The notes beneath the pieces are model-generated. The model was not told the DNA's origin. It was given only the letters and a program-made list of their open reading frames with translations, and did no database searches. From positions 1 to 64,000 of the forward strand of contig JAURVT010000050.1 of assembly GCA_030655315.1 (NCBI GenBank): a stretch of DNA of 64,000 nt. The letters are read 5' to 3'. The DNA comes from Nocardioidaceae bacterium. Its GTDB lineage: Bacteria > Actinomycetota > Actinomycetes > Propionibacteriales > Nocardioidaceae. Both the position numbers and the translations under genes were made by a program. Positions 53,028-60,809 of this stretch are shown piece by piece; within the stretch, counting starts at the first letter, position 1; every line of letters begins with the position of its first letter.

Positions 53028-53607
53028 AGCCGCAGCCGTCGAGGTAGGGGGCGTAGGCCCGGGTGCGGCTGACGGAGAAGGCGACCACCCGGGCCGAGCC
53101 GCCGGGGGCGGTGGTGCCGACGCGGTCGAGGCCGAACGCGAGGTAGCGGGTGCCGGCACGGTGCACGACGTACCACTGCTGGTCGATGCCGCGACGGGGC
53201 CGGCTCAGGTGCGAGGGGTAGGCGCGGCGCACGGCGGCGAGGGTGTCGCCGACCGCGATCCCGCGGGTGGTCCGGACCGACCGGCGGGAGGTGACGACCG
53301 ACTCGAGCCGACGACTGGTGTCGCCGACGTACCAGCCGAACCCGGCGAGGTAGCGGTCGCGGGGCCGGATCGTCCCCTCGCAGTCCGCGCCGCGGGTGCG
53401 GACCCAGGTGCCCGAGCGGACGAGCTGCTTGCGGGTCATCCCGGCCGCGACGGGCCCGATCCTGCCGGGTGAGAGCTCCCAGGCGCTCACCGGCGGTGGG
53501 GTGTCGACCGCCCGGGCGGGGGTCGCGACGACCGCGCCGAGGACGAGGGCGGACGAGGTCGCGGCAGCGGCCGCGAGCGTGCGGGCGGCACGGGTGCTAG
53601 TGGTCAT
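53023..53607 (-). CDS. secreted hypothetical protein
   Basis: A 194-residue protein with ATG after GGGGGAG. The signal peptide (residues 1-33) has a hydrophobic core LAAAAATSSALVLGAVVATP and a probable AxA cleavage at ARA-VD. The mature part carries two Cys (one in GADCEGTIRP, one in the last residues DGCGF) that may form a disulfide. It begins LSPGRIGPVAAGMTRKQLVR, a BLIP-like or SmpA/OmlA-like repeat pattern (GPVAAGMT, IAVGDTLAAVRRAYP). Function unknown. Confidence 0.75.
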   Translation of the reverse strand: MTTSTRAARTLAAAAATSSALVLGAVVATPARAVDTPPPVSAWELSPGRIGPVAAGMTRKQLVRSGTWVRTRGADCEGTIRPRDRYLAGFGWYVGDTSRRLESVVTSRRSVRTTRGIAVGDTLAAVRRAYPSHLSRPRRGIDQQWYVVHRAGTRYLAFGLDRVGTTAPGGSARVVAFSVSRTRAYAPYLDGCGF

Positions 53608-53702
53608 GGTGCTCCCCCGGAGGACCGGTGAGGACGACCGCCGGACGCAGCCGTCGACTGCTCCCAACCTGGCCCGGACCCGCCGGGGCGTCAAGGGCGT
53701 CG

Positions 53703-54407
53703 CTACTCGGCGGTCTCGGCGAGGCCGGGGAGCTCGCGGTCGCGGACGATCAGCTCGGAGACCTCGCGGACCTTCACGTTGCGGTGCTGGGAGACCCGCG
53801 TCATCGAGCGCCAGGCGGTCTCGGCATCGAGGCCGTAGCGCTGCATGACGATGCCCTGGGCCTGCCCGATGACGGTGCGCGACTCCACGGCCGTCCGCAG
53901 GTGCTCGATCCGCAGGGCGGAGGCGAGGGCGAGGCCGACCTGCCCGGCGACGAGGTACGCCGCGGCGAGGTCGTCGAGGTCGAAGTCGCGCTTCTCGGTG
54001 CCGTAGAGGTTGATCGCGCCAACTACCTGCCGGTCCACCGGGACGCGCACGGCCAGCAGGCTGCCGATGCCGAGCTCGGCGGCCTGCGGGCCCCACCGCG
54101 GCCAGCGGACGTCGTGCGCGACGTCGCGGACGGTGTAGTGCTCCTGGTCCTGGGCGGCGTCGACGCAGGGGCCCTCGTCGAGCTCGTACTGCAGCTCGTC
54201 GGCCCGGGTGACGTAGGAGTGCGAGCTCACCGCGGTGCGGTAGCGGGTGCGGTCGACGAGGGTGACGCTGCACGCGTCGAACCCGGTGGCGGCGGGGACG
54301 CCGTCGGCCACGCGCTGCAGGGAGTCCTCGACCCCGGGCGCGTCGACGACGTCGCGTCCCAGCTGCAGGGCCAGGCGGGAGACGATCCACTCGTCACGGT
54401 CGGCCAT
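53703..54407 (-). CDS. GAF and ANTAR domain regulator
   Basis: A 234-residue protein starting at the ATG at 54407 (GAGGGG upstream). GAF sensor domain about residues 25-165 (GFDACSVTLVDRTRYRTAVS, LDEGPCVDAAQDQEHYTVRD, IGSLLAVRVPVDRQVVGAIN). ANTAR RNA-binding domain about 170-225 (AVESRTVIGQAQGIVMQRYG, LDAETAWRSMTRVSQHRNVK). ANTAR proteins act as transcription antiterminators by binding paired hairpins in leader RNA. The signal sensed is unknown. Confidence 0.92.
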   Translation of the reverse strand: MADRDEWIVSRLALQLGRDVVDAPGVEDSLQRVADGVPAATGFDACSVTLVDRTRYRTAVSSHSYVTRADELQYELDEGPCVDAAQDQEHYTVRDVAHDVRWPRWGPQAAELGIGSLLAVRVPVDRQVVGAINLYGTEKRDFDLDDLAAAYLVAGQVGLALASALRIEHLRTAVESRTVIGQAQGIVMQRYGLDAETAWRSMTRVSQHRNVKVREVSELIVRDRELPGLAETAE

Positions 54408-54507
54408 CTCGGTCCCCTCTCCGGTGGGCTCGGGCCCACCAGCACGCATTGCACCACAGACCGCCGACCGCGCCGGCCGATCGGTGGCGGGTCGTAGGGT
54501 CGGGCCC

Positions 54508-55035
54508 GTGGGCGACCCCGAGCGCGACGCACCGGCCTTCGTGGTGCAGAAGCACCAGGCCTCGACCCTGCACTTCGACCTCCGGCTGGAGGTCGACGGC
54601 GTGCTCGTGTCGTGGGCCGTGCCCAAGGGGCCGTCCACCGACCCGGCCGTCAAGCGGCTCGCGGTCCGGGTCGACGACCACGCGATGTCCCACCTCGACG
54701 TCGAGGGCGTCCTCGGTGCCGGGCCGGGAGCGGGCACGGTCGTGGTCTGGGACCTCGGCACCTACCGCGACGACACGCGCCGCGACGGTCGCACGGTCCC
54801 CACGGCCGACGCGCTCGAGGCCGGGCACGTGCGGGTGCGGCTGGAGGGCCGCAGGCTTCATGGCGCGTGGGCCCTCACGCACACGCGGATGGGCGGCCTC
54901 GAGCGAAACTGGCTGCTGGTGAAGGTCGACGACGACGGGGCCGACCGTGACCGCGACCTGGTGGCCGACGAGCCCGGGTCGGTGCTCACCGGCCGGACCA
55001 ACGACGACCTCGCGCGCGGGGTGGACGCGGTCTGA
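54508..55035 (+). CDS. stand-alone LigD 3'-phosphoesterase domain protein
   Basis: A 175-residue protein with a GTG start. It consists of the PE domain of bacterial non-homologous end-joining ligase D: FVVQKHQASTLHFDLRLEVD, LVSWAVPKGPSTDPAVKRLA and VRVDDHAMSHLDVEG, with the metal-binding His and Asp residues intact, and RLHGAWALTHTRM as the late strand. It would trim 3'-phosphates or ribonucleotides at broken DNA ends. No ligase, polymerase or Ku gene is nearby, so it is a detached domain in this window. Confidence 0.88.
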   Translation: MGDPERDAPAFVVQKHQASTLHFDLRLEVDGVLVSWAVPKGPSTDPAVKRLAVRVDDHAMSHLDVEGVLGAGPGAGTVVVWDLGTYRDDTRRDGRTVPTADALEAGHVRVRLEGRRLHGAWALTHTRMGGLERNWLLVKVDDDGADRDRDLVADEPGSVLTGRTNDDLARGVDAV

Positions 55036-55041
55036 CGGCCC

Positions 55042-55365
55042 TCAGGCCGGTCCGGACCCCGCCGTGCCCGCCTCGTCCTGGCCGGACGAGATGGCGAACG
55101 CGACGCGGGGGAGCACCTCGTCCACGTCTAGCCCCACCTCCTTGCACAGGCGGGCCAGCACGGTGGCGGCGGTCAGGACGGTGCCCATCAGCGCCTCCTG
55201 CGCCGGCAGCTCGGCGAGCAGCGTGGCCGTCAGCCGGGCCAGGTCGCCGTCCTCGGCCAGGCCGTCGCCGAGCGCGGCGACCATCAGCGGGACGGCCGAG
55301 CCGACCGCCGTGCCGAGGGCGGCGGCGTCGAGGCCGGGGCGCGCGGGCCCGTCCTCAGGCGGCAT
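55042..55365 (-). CDS. hypothetical protein, 107 aa
   Basis: An ATG-started, mostly helical protein of small residues (LDAAALGTAVGSAVPLMVAA, LARLTATLLAELPAQEALMG, VLTAATVLARLCKEVGLDVD). Moderately hydrophobic in the middle but without a clear membrane segment. Its start overlaps the preceding gene's end by 11 bp, so the three minus-strand genes 55042-55980 form an operon. Not recognised. Confidence 0.6.
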   Translation of the reverse strand: MPPEDGPARPGLDAAALGTAVGSAVPLMVAALGDGLAEDGDLARLTATLLAELPAQEALMGTVLTAATVLARLCKEVGLDVDEVLPRVAFAISSGQDEAGTAGSGPA

Positions 55366-55600
55366 CGGTCTCGACGTCGCCGTTGGCGACGGCCTCGGCG
55401 TAGGTGCGCACGTCGGGGCCGGGCTGGTAGTCGATGAACCGACCCTTCATGCGGGCGTTGATCTCCTCGTACACCTTCTCCCAGGGCTCGCCCTGCATCG
55501 TGCCGGCGAGCTCGACGACGGCGTCGCGCAGTACCCCGTCCGCGTCCTGCAGGATCTTGGTGCGGGCCTCGTCGTTCCAGGCGATCTCGGACGGCTTCAT
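55355..55600 (-). CDS. hypothetical protein, 81 aa
   Basis: A charged, helical protein (IAWNDEARTKILQDADGVLR, EPWEKVYEEINARMKGRFID, YQPGPDVRTYAEAVANGDVE). No Cys, signal or membrane segment. The start overlaps the upstream gene's stop by 4 bp. The conserved-looking WEKVYEEINARMKGRFIDYQ block suggests a real family, but I cannot name it. Confidence 0.65.
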   Translation of the reverse strand: MKPSEIAWNDEARTKILQDADGVLRDAVVELAGTMQGEPWEKVYEEINARMKGRFIDYQPGPDVRTYAEAVANGDVETDAA

Positions 55601-55980
55601 GACGTTCCTCCCAGCCGACCGGCGCGGCGCCGGTCGATGACGAGCGCGGCGGTGTTCAGGGCTGCCCAGGCGCCGGTGACGGCGAGGACCTTCTGGCGTG
55701 CCTTCGACGTGGGGGCGGAGGCCGCGAGCATGGCGCCGTCGCTGAGGTCGAGGCCGATGCGGATCAGCATGGCCGCCTGGGTGACGGCCGGCGTGCCGCG
55801 CAGGGCGGCGATGGAGACGGCGAGGTCGCGGAAGCCGAACGTGGTCGCGACCAGGTCGTAGCGCTCCTGGCCCGTGCGGTCGTCGGTGATCGCGGCTCCG
55901 AGGTGGCGTGGCTTGGCGAGCGCGAAGGCGGCGTACGCGGCCGTCGCGGCCGACATGGACTTGCTGAGCGTCTGGGTCAC
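55597..55980 (-). CDS. hypothetical membrane-associated protein (DUF4267-like)
   Basis: A 127-residue protein with a GTG start. It has three to four weakly hydrophobic helices (MSAATAAYAAFALAKPRHLG, TQAAMLIRIGLDLSDGAMLA, VLAVTGAWAALNTAALVIDR) and the loop VATTFGFRDLAVSIAALRGT, a pattern of small DUF4267-like membrane proteins. First gene of a three-gene operon. Divergent from the WhiB gene. Confidence 0.6.
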   Translation of the reverse strand: MTQTLSKSMSAATAAYAAFALAKPRHLGAAITDDRTGQERYDLVATTFGFRDLAVSIAALRGTPAVTQAAMLIRIGLDLSDGAMLAASAPTSKARQKVLAVTGAWAALNTAALVIDRRRAGRLGGTS

Positions 55981-56060
55981 CCCGCCGACGCTAGATCACC
56001 CCCGGCCCGCACGCCGGTCGAGAAAATCTCCACATCGGGGTTTGCGTTGATGACGAAGTC

Positions 56061-56089
56061 TTGACTAGGTTCTGAACAAGTTCTTCCCG
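56061..56089 (+). promoter_or_regulatory. AT-richer upstream region of the WhiB gene with GAAC-AA-GTTC dyad
   Basis: TTGACT at 56061 and TAGGTT at 56066 are promoter-like. GAACAAGTTC (56074-56083) is a small inverted repeat. It is not an SOS box, which needs a 4-bp spacer. Stands out from its GC-rich surroundings. Confidence 0.35.
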
Positions 56090-56139
56090 GTGCTCCGACT
56101 CCGGGCTTCGACGCGGGGGAACGCGAAGGAGATCACACC

Positions 56140-56442
56140 ATGGCCAACCTGTCCCGGCTTCCGATGCCGATCCACGAGTCCTACGACTGGCAGACCGAGG
56201 GGGCCTGCGTCGGTGTCGACACCGAGCAGTTCTTCTCGCCCGAGTTCGAGCGCGGTCCGCGCCGAGACGCCCGCGAGGCCGCGGCCAAGGCGTTCTGTGC
56301 CCGCTGCCCCGTCGTCCGCGAGTGCCTCGAGCACGCCCTCCAGGTGCGCGAGCCCTTCGGCGTCTGGGGCGGCCTGAACACCAAGGAGCGCGACGAGCTC
56401 GGCGCCGCCGCCGCGGTCGGCCGCTCGGAGATCGCGGTCTGA
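56140..56442 (+). CDS. WhiB family regulator, WhiB3/WhiD-like
   Basis: A 100-residue iron-sulfur regulator. The four cluster Cys lie in WQTEGACVGVDTEQFF (Cys23) and FCARCPVVRECLEHAL (Cys53, Cys56 and Cys62), followed by the GVWGG turn (FGVWGGLNTKERDEL). The GVDTEQFFSPEFERGPRRD block is closer to WhiB3/WhiD than to WhiB1. The basic C-terminal tail of WhiB3 is missing here, which may weaken DNA binding. Senses redox state or nitric oxide and acts with the main sigma factor. Confidence 0.92.
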   Translation: MANLSRLPMPIHESYDWQTEGACVGVDTEQFFSPEFERGPRRDAREAAAKAFCARCPVVRECLEHALQVREPFGVWGGLNTKERDELGAAAAVGRSEIAV

Positions 56443-56536
56443 TGGATCGCCCGCGGGCGGCTCGAGCCGCCCACGTCCTGCTGCGGCTGCGCGTCCACCT
56501 GGCGTCGGCCCTCACCCTCATGAGCGGAGCACACAC

Positions 56537-57337
56537 ATGGACCTCGGCATCGCGGATCGCACCGCACTGATCACCGGCGGCGACTCGGGCATCGGCTGGC
56601 ACACCGCCCGCCTGCTGCTTGAGGAGGGCGCCACGGTCGTCCTGAGCGACCAGGACCAGGAGTCGCTGGACGCGTCCGCCGCGAAGCTGGAGGCGCCCGA
56701 GGGCAAGCTCTTCGCCTTCGCCGCTGACGTCACCAGCACCGCGTCGGTGCAGGCGCTCCAGGACAAGGTGGCCGAGGCCGTCGGCGACATCGACATCCTC
56801 GTCCAGTCCTCCGGCGTCACCGGGGCGCAGGGCCTGTTCCATGAGATCGACGAGGAGGGCTGGGCCACCACGGTCGACATCGACCTGATGGGGCCGGTCC
56901 GCCTGCTGCAGGCCTTCCTCCCCGCGCTCCGCCGCGGCGGGTGGGGCCGCATCGTCCTGATGACGTCCGAGGACGCGCTCCAGCCCTACGACGACGAGCT
57001 GCCGTACTGCGCGGCGAAGGCCGGCGTGCTGGCGCTCGGCAAGGGCCTCTCGCGCAGCTACGCCAAGGAGGGGCTGCTGGTGAACTGCGTGTCGCCGGCC
57101 TTCATCTCCACCCCCATGACCGACGCGATGATGGAGAAGCGGGCCGACGAGCTCGGCACCTCCACCGACGAGGCCATCGAGTCGTTCCTCGACGAGGAGC
57201 GCCCCTACATGGAGCTGAAGCGTCGCGGTGAGCCCGAGGAGGTCGCCAACGTGGTGGCGTTCCTGTGCTCGGACCGCGCCTCGTTCGTGAACGGCTCGAA
57301 CTACCGCGTCGACTCCGGCTCCGTCGCCACCATCTGA
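56537..57337 (+). CDS. short-chain dehydrogenase/reductase
   Basis: A 266-residue classical SDR. Cofactor motif ALITGGDSGIGWHTARLLLE, with Asp at the end of the second strand (VVLSDQDQ) favouring NAD(H). Catalytic Ser in VLMTSEDALQPY and Tyr-Lys in YCAAKAGVLALGKG. C-terminal FVNGSNYRVDSGSVATI is typical. Insertion ELGTSTDEAIESFLDEERPY suggests a hydrophobic substrate pocket. Substrate unknown. Confidence 0.92.
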   Translation: MDLGIADRTALITGGDSGIGWHTARLLLEEGATVVLSDQDQESLDASAAKLEAPEGKLFAFAADVTSTASVQALQDKVAEAVGDIDILVQSSGVTGAQGLFHEIDEEGWATTVDIDLMGPVRLLQAFLPALRRGGWGRIVLMTSEDALQPYDDELPYCAAKAGVLALGKGLSRSYAKEGLLVNCVSPAFISTPMTDAMMEKRADELGTSTDEAIESFLDEERPYMELKRRGEPEEVANVVAFLCSDRASFVNGSNYRVDSGSVATI

Positions 57338-57419
57338 CGCCCGCCCGCACCACCCGGTCTGACCCTGTGCCGGTCCCCGTCTGCGAACCCGCGGACGTCA
57401 CCGACCCGAAGGACCCCTC

Positions 57420-58301
57420 ATGACCGAGCCGAGCCACGACCCCCGCACCCCCGAGCAGGACCAGCCCGAGCAGACCCAGCCCGCGCCCGGCCTGGCCTCG
57501 GGGATGACGCCCCGCCCCGACCACGGCGAGGACTCCTACGTCGGCACCGGACGTCTCACGGGCAAACGCACGCTCGTCACCGGGGCGGACTCCGGCATCG
57601 GACGCGCCGTGGCGATCGCCTTCGCCCGCGAGGGCGCCGACGTCGTGCTGTCCTACCTGCCCGAGGAGGAGGCCGACGCGCGCGAGGTCGTCGCGCTGGT
57701 CGAGGCGGCGGGAGCCCGGGCGGTCACCGTCCCCGGTGACCTCTCCGTCGAGGAGGGCAACACCACCCTGGTGCGACGTGCCGTCGAGGAGCTCGGCGGC
57801 CTCGACGTCGTCGTGTCGGTGGCCGGCAAGCAGCAGTTCGTCGAGGACATCGCCGACCTGTCGAGCGAGCAGTTCGACGCCACGATGCGCACCAACGTGC
57901 ACGCCCTGTTCTGGCTGTGCAAGGCCGCGGTGCCGCACCTGCAGCCCGGTGCCGGCATCATCACGACGTCGTCGGTCCAGGCCTTCCAGCCCTCGGCCGG
58001 CCTGCTCGACTACGCGACCACCAAGGCCGCGATCAACACGTTCAGCAAGGCGCTGGCCCAGCAGCTCGCGCCGAAGGGCGTGCGGGTCAACGTCGTCGCG
58101 CCCGGTCCGTTCTGGACCCCGCTGCAGGTGGCCGGCGGTCAGCCGACCGACGCGCTGCCGGAGTTCGGGGACGAGACGCCGCTCGGTCGCGCCGGGCAGC
58201 CGGGCGAGATCGCCTCGGCCTACGTCTACCTCGCCTCGGACGACGCGTCCTACGCCACCGGGTCGACGGTCTCCGTCACCGGCGGCATGCCCACGCCCTG
58301 A
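57420..58301 (+). CDS. short-chain dehydrogenase, YhxC/GsiB-like stress type
   Basis: A 293-residue SDR with a 45-residue hydrophilic N-terminal extension (PEQDQPEQTQPAPGLASGMT) ending in YVGTGRLTGKRTLVTGADSG, the layout of the general-stress SDRs of Bacillus and other bacteria. Ser in GIITTSSVQAFQPS, Tyr-Lys in YATTKAAINTFSKALAQQL, GMPTP at the end. NADP-type (SYLPEEEAD) cofactor loop. Separated from the previous SDR by 82 bp. Confidence 0.92.
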   Translation: MTEPSHDPRTPEQDQPEQTQPAPGLASGMTPRPDHGEDSYVGTGRLTGKRTLVTGADSGIGRAVAIAFAREGADVVLSYLPEEEADAREVVALVEAAGARAVTVPGDLSVEEGNTTLVRRAVEELGGLDVVVSVAGKQQFVEDIADLSSEQFDATMRTNVHALFWLCKAAVPHLQPGAGIITTSSVQAFQPSAGLLDYATTKAAINTFSKALAQQLAPKGVRVNVVAPGPFWTPLQVAGGQPTDALPEFGDETPLGRAGQPGEIASAYVYLASDDASYATGSTVSVTGGMPTP

Positions 58302-58413
58302 CGGCGCGGATCGCCCGGTTCGTCCGTCATGCGACGGGGGCCGGGCGGCCCTACGTTCTAACGACGGAGCCGTGGCGTCGCCACCTGCCCCGCACCCACC
58401 AGAGGAGACGTGC

Positions 58414-58809
58414 ATGACCACCCCTTCGACCTCCGACGCGTCGGTCGGCCAGCTGCTCGGCCAGCTGTCCGAGCAGACCAGTCGGCTCGTCCACGACGAG
58501 CTGCAGCTGGCCAAGATCGAGATCCGCGACACCGTCCGGCACGCCGGGCTCGGTGCGGGCCTGTTCAGCGTGGCCGGCGTGCTGGCCCTCTACGGCGTGG
58601 GCGCGCTCGTCGCCACCGCGATCGTCGCGCTGGCGCTGGTGCTCGACACCTGGCTCGCCGCCCTGATCGTCACCGTGGTGCTGTTCGCAGGAGCCGGCGC
58701 CGCCGCCCTGGTGGGCAAGAAGCAGGTCGCGCAGGTTTCGGTCACGCCCGAGCGCGCCATCGAGAACGTCAAGCGCGACGTCGCCGAGGTCAAGGGAGAG
58801 AACCGATGA
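58414..58809 (+). CDS. phage holin-family protein (actinobacterial holin-X)
   Basis: A 131-residue protein. N-terminal amphipathic helix with LSEQTSRLVHDELQLAKIEI, then two membrane helices (GLFSVAGVLALYGVGALVAT, VLDTWLAALIVTVVLFAGAG) and a charged tail. This is the Act_Holin-X family, common on actinobacterial chromosomes and not evidence for a prophage. It overlaps the DUF3618 gene (ATGA), a frequent pairing. Confidence 0.9.
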   Translation: MTTPSTSDASVGQLLGQLSEQTSRLVHDELQLAKIEIRDTVRHAGLGAGLFSVAGVLALYGVGALVATAIVALALVLDTWLAALIVTVVLFAGAGAAALVGKKQVAQVSVTPERAIENVKRDVAEVKGENR

Positions 58810-59072
58810 GCTCACCGAGCGACGGCAACCCCGACGTGACGGCCGACGAGATCGTCGCCGACATCGAGCAGACGCGCGAGGAGATGGGCGAGACCATCGA
58901 CGCCCTCGCCGACAAGCTCAACCCCAAGCACGCCGCGCAGCACGGTGTCGACGCCGCCAAGGACGCGGTGACCGACGACCAGGGCAAGGTCAAGCCCGAC
59001 CTCCAGGCCGCCGCCGCGGCGCTGGTCGTCATGGTCGTCGCCACGGTCGTGCTGTGGGGCCGAAGATGGTGA
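58806..59072 (+). CDS. DUF3618 membrane protein
   Basis: An 88-residue protein. The DUF3618 signature is ADIEQTREEMGETIDALADK, followed by LNPKHAAQHGVDAAKDAVTD and a single C-terminal membrane helix (AAAALVVMVVATVVLW). It forms a set with the holin-X protein and the YihY protein, which it overlaps by 7 bp. Confidence 0.9.
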   Translation: MSSPSDGNPDVTADEIVADIEQTREEMGETIDALADKLNPKHAAQHGVDAAKDAVTDDQGKVKPDLQAAAAALVVMVVATVVLWGRRW

Positions 59073-60247
59073 GGCTCCTCCCGCGGCGCAAGGCCGACCG
59101 CGACGACGAGCCCACGCCGTCCCCCCGGGACGGTGCGCACCGAGGTGGCACGGACCAGGACGACCAGTCCGCGCAGCGGGACGAGGCCGCGACGCCCGAC
59201 GTGGAGGACGGGCGCAAGCCCGACGGCCCGTCGGAGATGACCAGGCCCTCCTGGTTCTACGTGCTGCGCAAGACCGCGCGCGAGTTCAGCGAGGACCAGT
59301 GCACCGACCTCGCCGCGGCGCTCACCTACTACGCCGTGCTCGCGATCTTCCCCGCCACGATCGCGCTGCTGTCGGTGCTCGGCCTGGTGGGCCAGAGCCA
59401 GAAGTCGATCGACACCGGGCTCGGCATCCTCTCCGACGTCGGCGCCGGGTCGGTCGCGGACTCCATCCGCCCCACCCTGCTCGAGCTCAGCCAGACGCCG
59501 GGCGCGGGACTGGCCCTCGTGGTCGGCCTGGCCGGCGCCCTGTGGTCCGCGTCCGGGTACGTCGGCGCCTTCAGCCGGGCGACCAACCGCGTGTACGAGA
59601 TCGGCGAGGGTCGGCCGGTGTGGAAGCTGCGCCCGGTCATGCTGCTGCTCACCGTCGTGCTGGTCGTGCTCGCCGCGGTGGCGCTCCTGCTGCTCGTGGT
59701 CACCGGTCCGGTGGCCCAGGCGGTCGGCGACGCGATCGGCCTCGGCAGCGCCGCGGTGCTCGCCTGGAACATCGCCAAGTGGCCGGTGCTGCTGCTCGTC
59801 GTGGTGACGATGGTGGCGCTGCTCTACTGGGCGACGCCCAACGTCAAGCAGCCGAAGTTCCGCTGGCTCAGCCTCGGCGCCGTGCTGGCGATCGTCGTCT
59901 GGGTGCTGGCGTCGGCCGCGTTCGGCCTCTACGTTGCCTACTTCTCCAGCTACAACAAGACCTACGGGGCCCTGGCTGGCGTCGTGGTGGCCCTGCTCTG
60001 GCTGTGGATCACCAACCTCGCGCTGCTCTTCGGTGCCGAGCTCGACGCCGAGATCGAGCGGGGACGGCAGCTGCAGGCCGGCTTCCCGGCCGAGGAGGAG
60101 ATCCAGCTCCCCGCGCGCGACACCAAGGCCATCGACAAGGCCGAGAAGAAGCGTGCCGACGACGTCCGTCGCGGTCGCGAGCTGCGCCGCTCGCACGGTC
60201 GCCCGGACGACGACGAGCCGCCCCGCGGTCGTCAGCGCGTCGACTAG
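59066..60247 (+). CDS. YihY/UPF0761 (BrkB-like) membrane protein
   Basis: A 393-residue protein starting at the ATG at 59066; a GTG twelve bases upstream is possible. The N-terminal 65 residues are hydrophilic. Then CTDLAAALTYYAVLAIFPAT, the family hallmark, and five more helices (LVVGLAGALWSASGYVGAFS, LLLTVVLVVLAAVALLLLVV, YWATPNVKQPKFRWLSLGAV, GVVVALLWLWITNLALLFGA). Often annotated ribonuclease BN in error. Role in the envelope, unknown. Basic C-terminal tail. Confidence 0.92.
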   Translation: MVRLLPRRKADRDDEPTPSPRDGAHRGGTDQDDQSAQRDEAATPDVEDGRKPDGPSEMTRPSWFYVLRKTAREFSEDQCTDLAAALTYYAVLAIFPATIALLSVLGLVGQSQKSIDTGLGILSDVGAGSVADSIRPTLLELSQTPGAGLALVVGLAGALWSASGYVGAFSRATNRVYEIGEGRPVWKLRPVMLLLTVVLVVLAAVALLLLVVTGPVAQAVGDAIGLGSAAVLAWNIAKWPVLLLVVVTMVALLYWATPNVKQPKFRWLSLGAVLAIVVWVLASAAFGLYVAYFSSYNKTYGALAGVVVALLWLWITNLALLFGAELDAEIERGRQLQAGFPAEEEIQLPARDTKAIDKAEKKRADDVRRGRELRRSHGRPDDDEPPRGRQRVD

Positions 60248-60264
60248 CTCGGCTTGCGGCTGCT

Positions 60265-60310
60265 CCACCGGCGTGGTTGTCTGGAATCGTTCCAGTCACC
60301 ACGCCGGTGG
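60265..60310. promoter_or_regulatory. nested palindrome: terminator stem around a Fur-type box
   Basis: Outer arms CCACCGGCGTGGT and ACCACGCCGGTGG are perfect 13-bp inverted repeats. They enclose CTGGAATCGTTCCAG (60281-60295), itself a perfect 6-bp dyad with a 3-bp spacer. The outer stem can terminate the YihY transcript; the inner dyad resembles operators of peroxide-sensing Fur proteins. It begins 17 bp after the YihY stop. Confidence 0.65.
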
Positions 60311-60350
60311 TGCGTCCACGCTCACCGGTCGTCGACGCGAGGAGGCCGCC

Positions 60351-60809
60351 GTGGACCACCAGCACGACACCCGCGTCGACCACCCCGCGCTGCTGCGCTC
60401 CAGCGGCCTGCGCGCCACGACCCAGCGGCTGCGCGTCCTCGACTTCCTCGGTGCGACCCCGCACGCGACCGCCCGCGACGTCCTCGTGGGCGTGCGGGCC
60501 GCCGGTGCGTCGATGTCGACCCAGGCGGTCTACGACGTGCTGCACGCGCTCGTCGGTGCCGGCCTGGCCCGCACGATCGAGCCGCCCGGCTCGTCCGCGC
60601 GGTACGAGGTCCGCGTCGGCGACAACCACCACCACCTGATCTGCCGGGGCTGCGGCGACGTCACCGACGTCGACTGCGCTCGGGGCACGTCCCCGTGCCT
60701 GACCCCGGCGACCGACCACGGCTTCGTCGTCGACGAGGCCGAGATCGTGTACTGGGGGACCTGCGCCGCGTGCGCCCGTCCCACGATTCCGAACGAGGAG
60801 CTGTCTTGA
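60351..60809 (+). CDS. Fur family repressor (FurA/CatR-like)
   Basis: A 152-residue Fur protein with a GTG start after GGAGG. DNA-binding half: [20 protein letters not shown] and [20 protein letters not shown]. Regulatory half: metal-binding [13 protein letters not shown], with structural Cys pairs CRGC and CAAC. It is translationally coupled to the catalase gene, as FurA/CatR proteins usually are with a catalase; such repressors lose DNA binding on oxidation by peroxide. The operator candidate lies directly upstream. Confidence 0.93.
   Translation: MDHQHDTRVDHPALLRSSGLRATTQRLRVLDFLGATPHATARDVLVGVRAAGASMSTQAVYDVLHALVGAGLARTIEPPGSSARYEVRVGDNHHHLICRGCGDVTDVDCARGTSPCLTPATDHGFVVDEAEIVYWGTCAACARPTIPNEELS

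Noticed and set aside
56074-56083. GAACAAGTTC as an SOS box before the WhiB gene
   Set aside because: The two half-sites are separated by 2 bp instead of the 4 bp needed for LexA.
58414-58809. Holin-family gene as a sign of a prophage
   Set aside because: This is the chromosomal actinobacterial holin-X family paired with DUF3618; no other phage gene is near.
59066-60247. YihY-family protein as ribonuclease BN
   Set aside because: The old annotation of this membrane family as RNase BN is known to be wrong; no nuclease residues are present.
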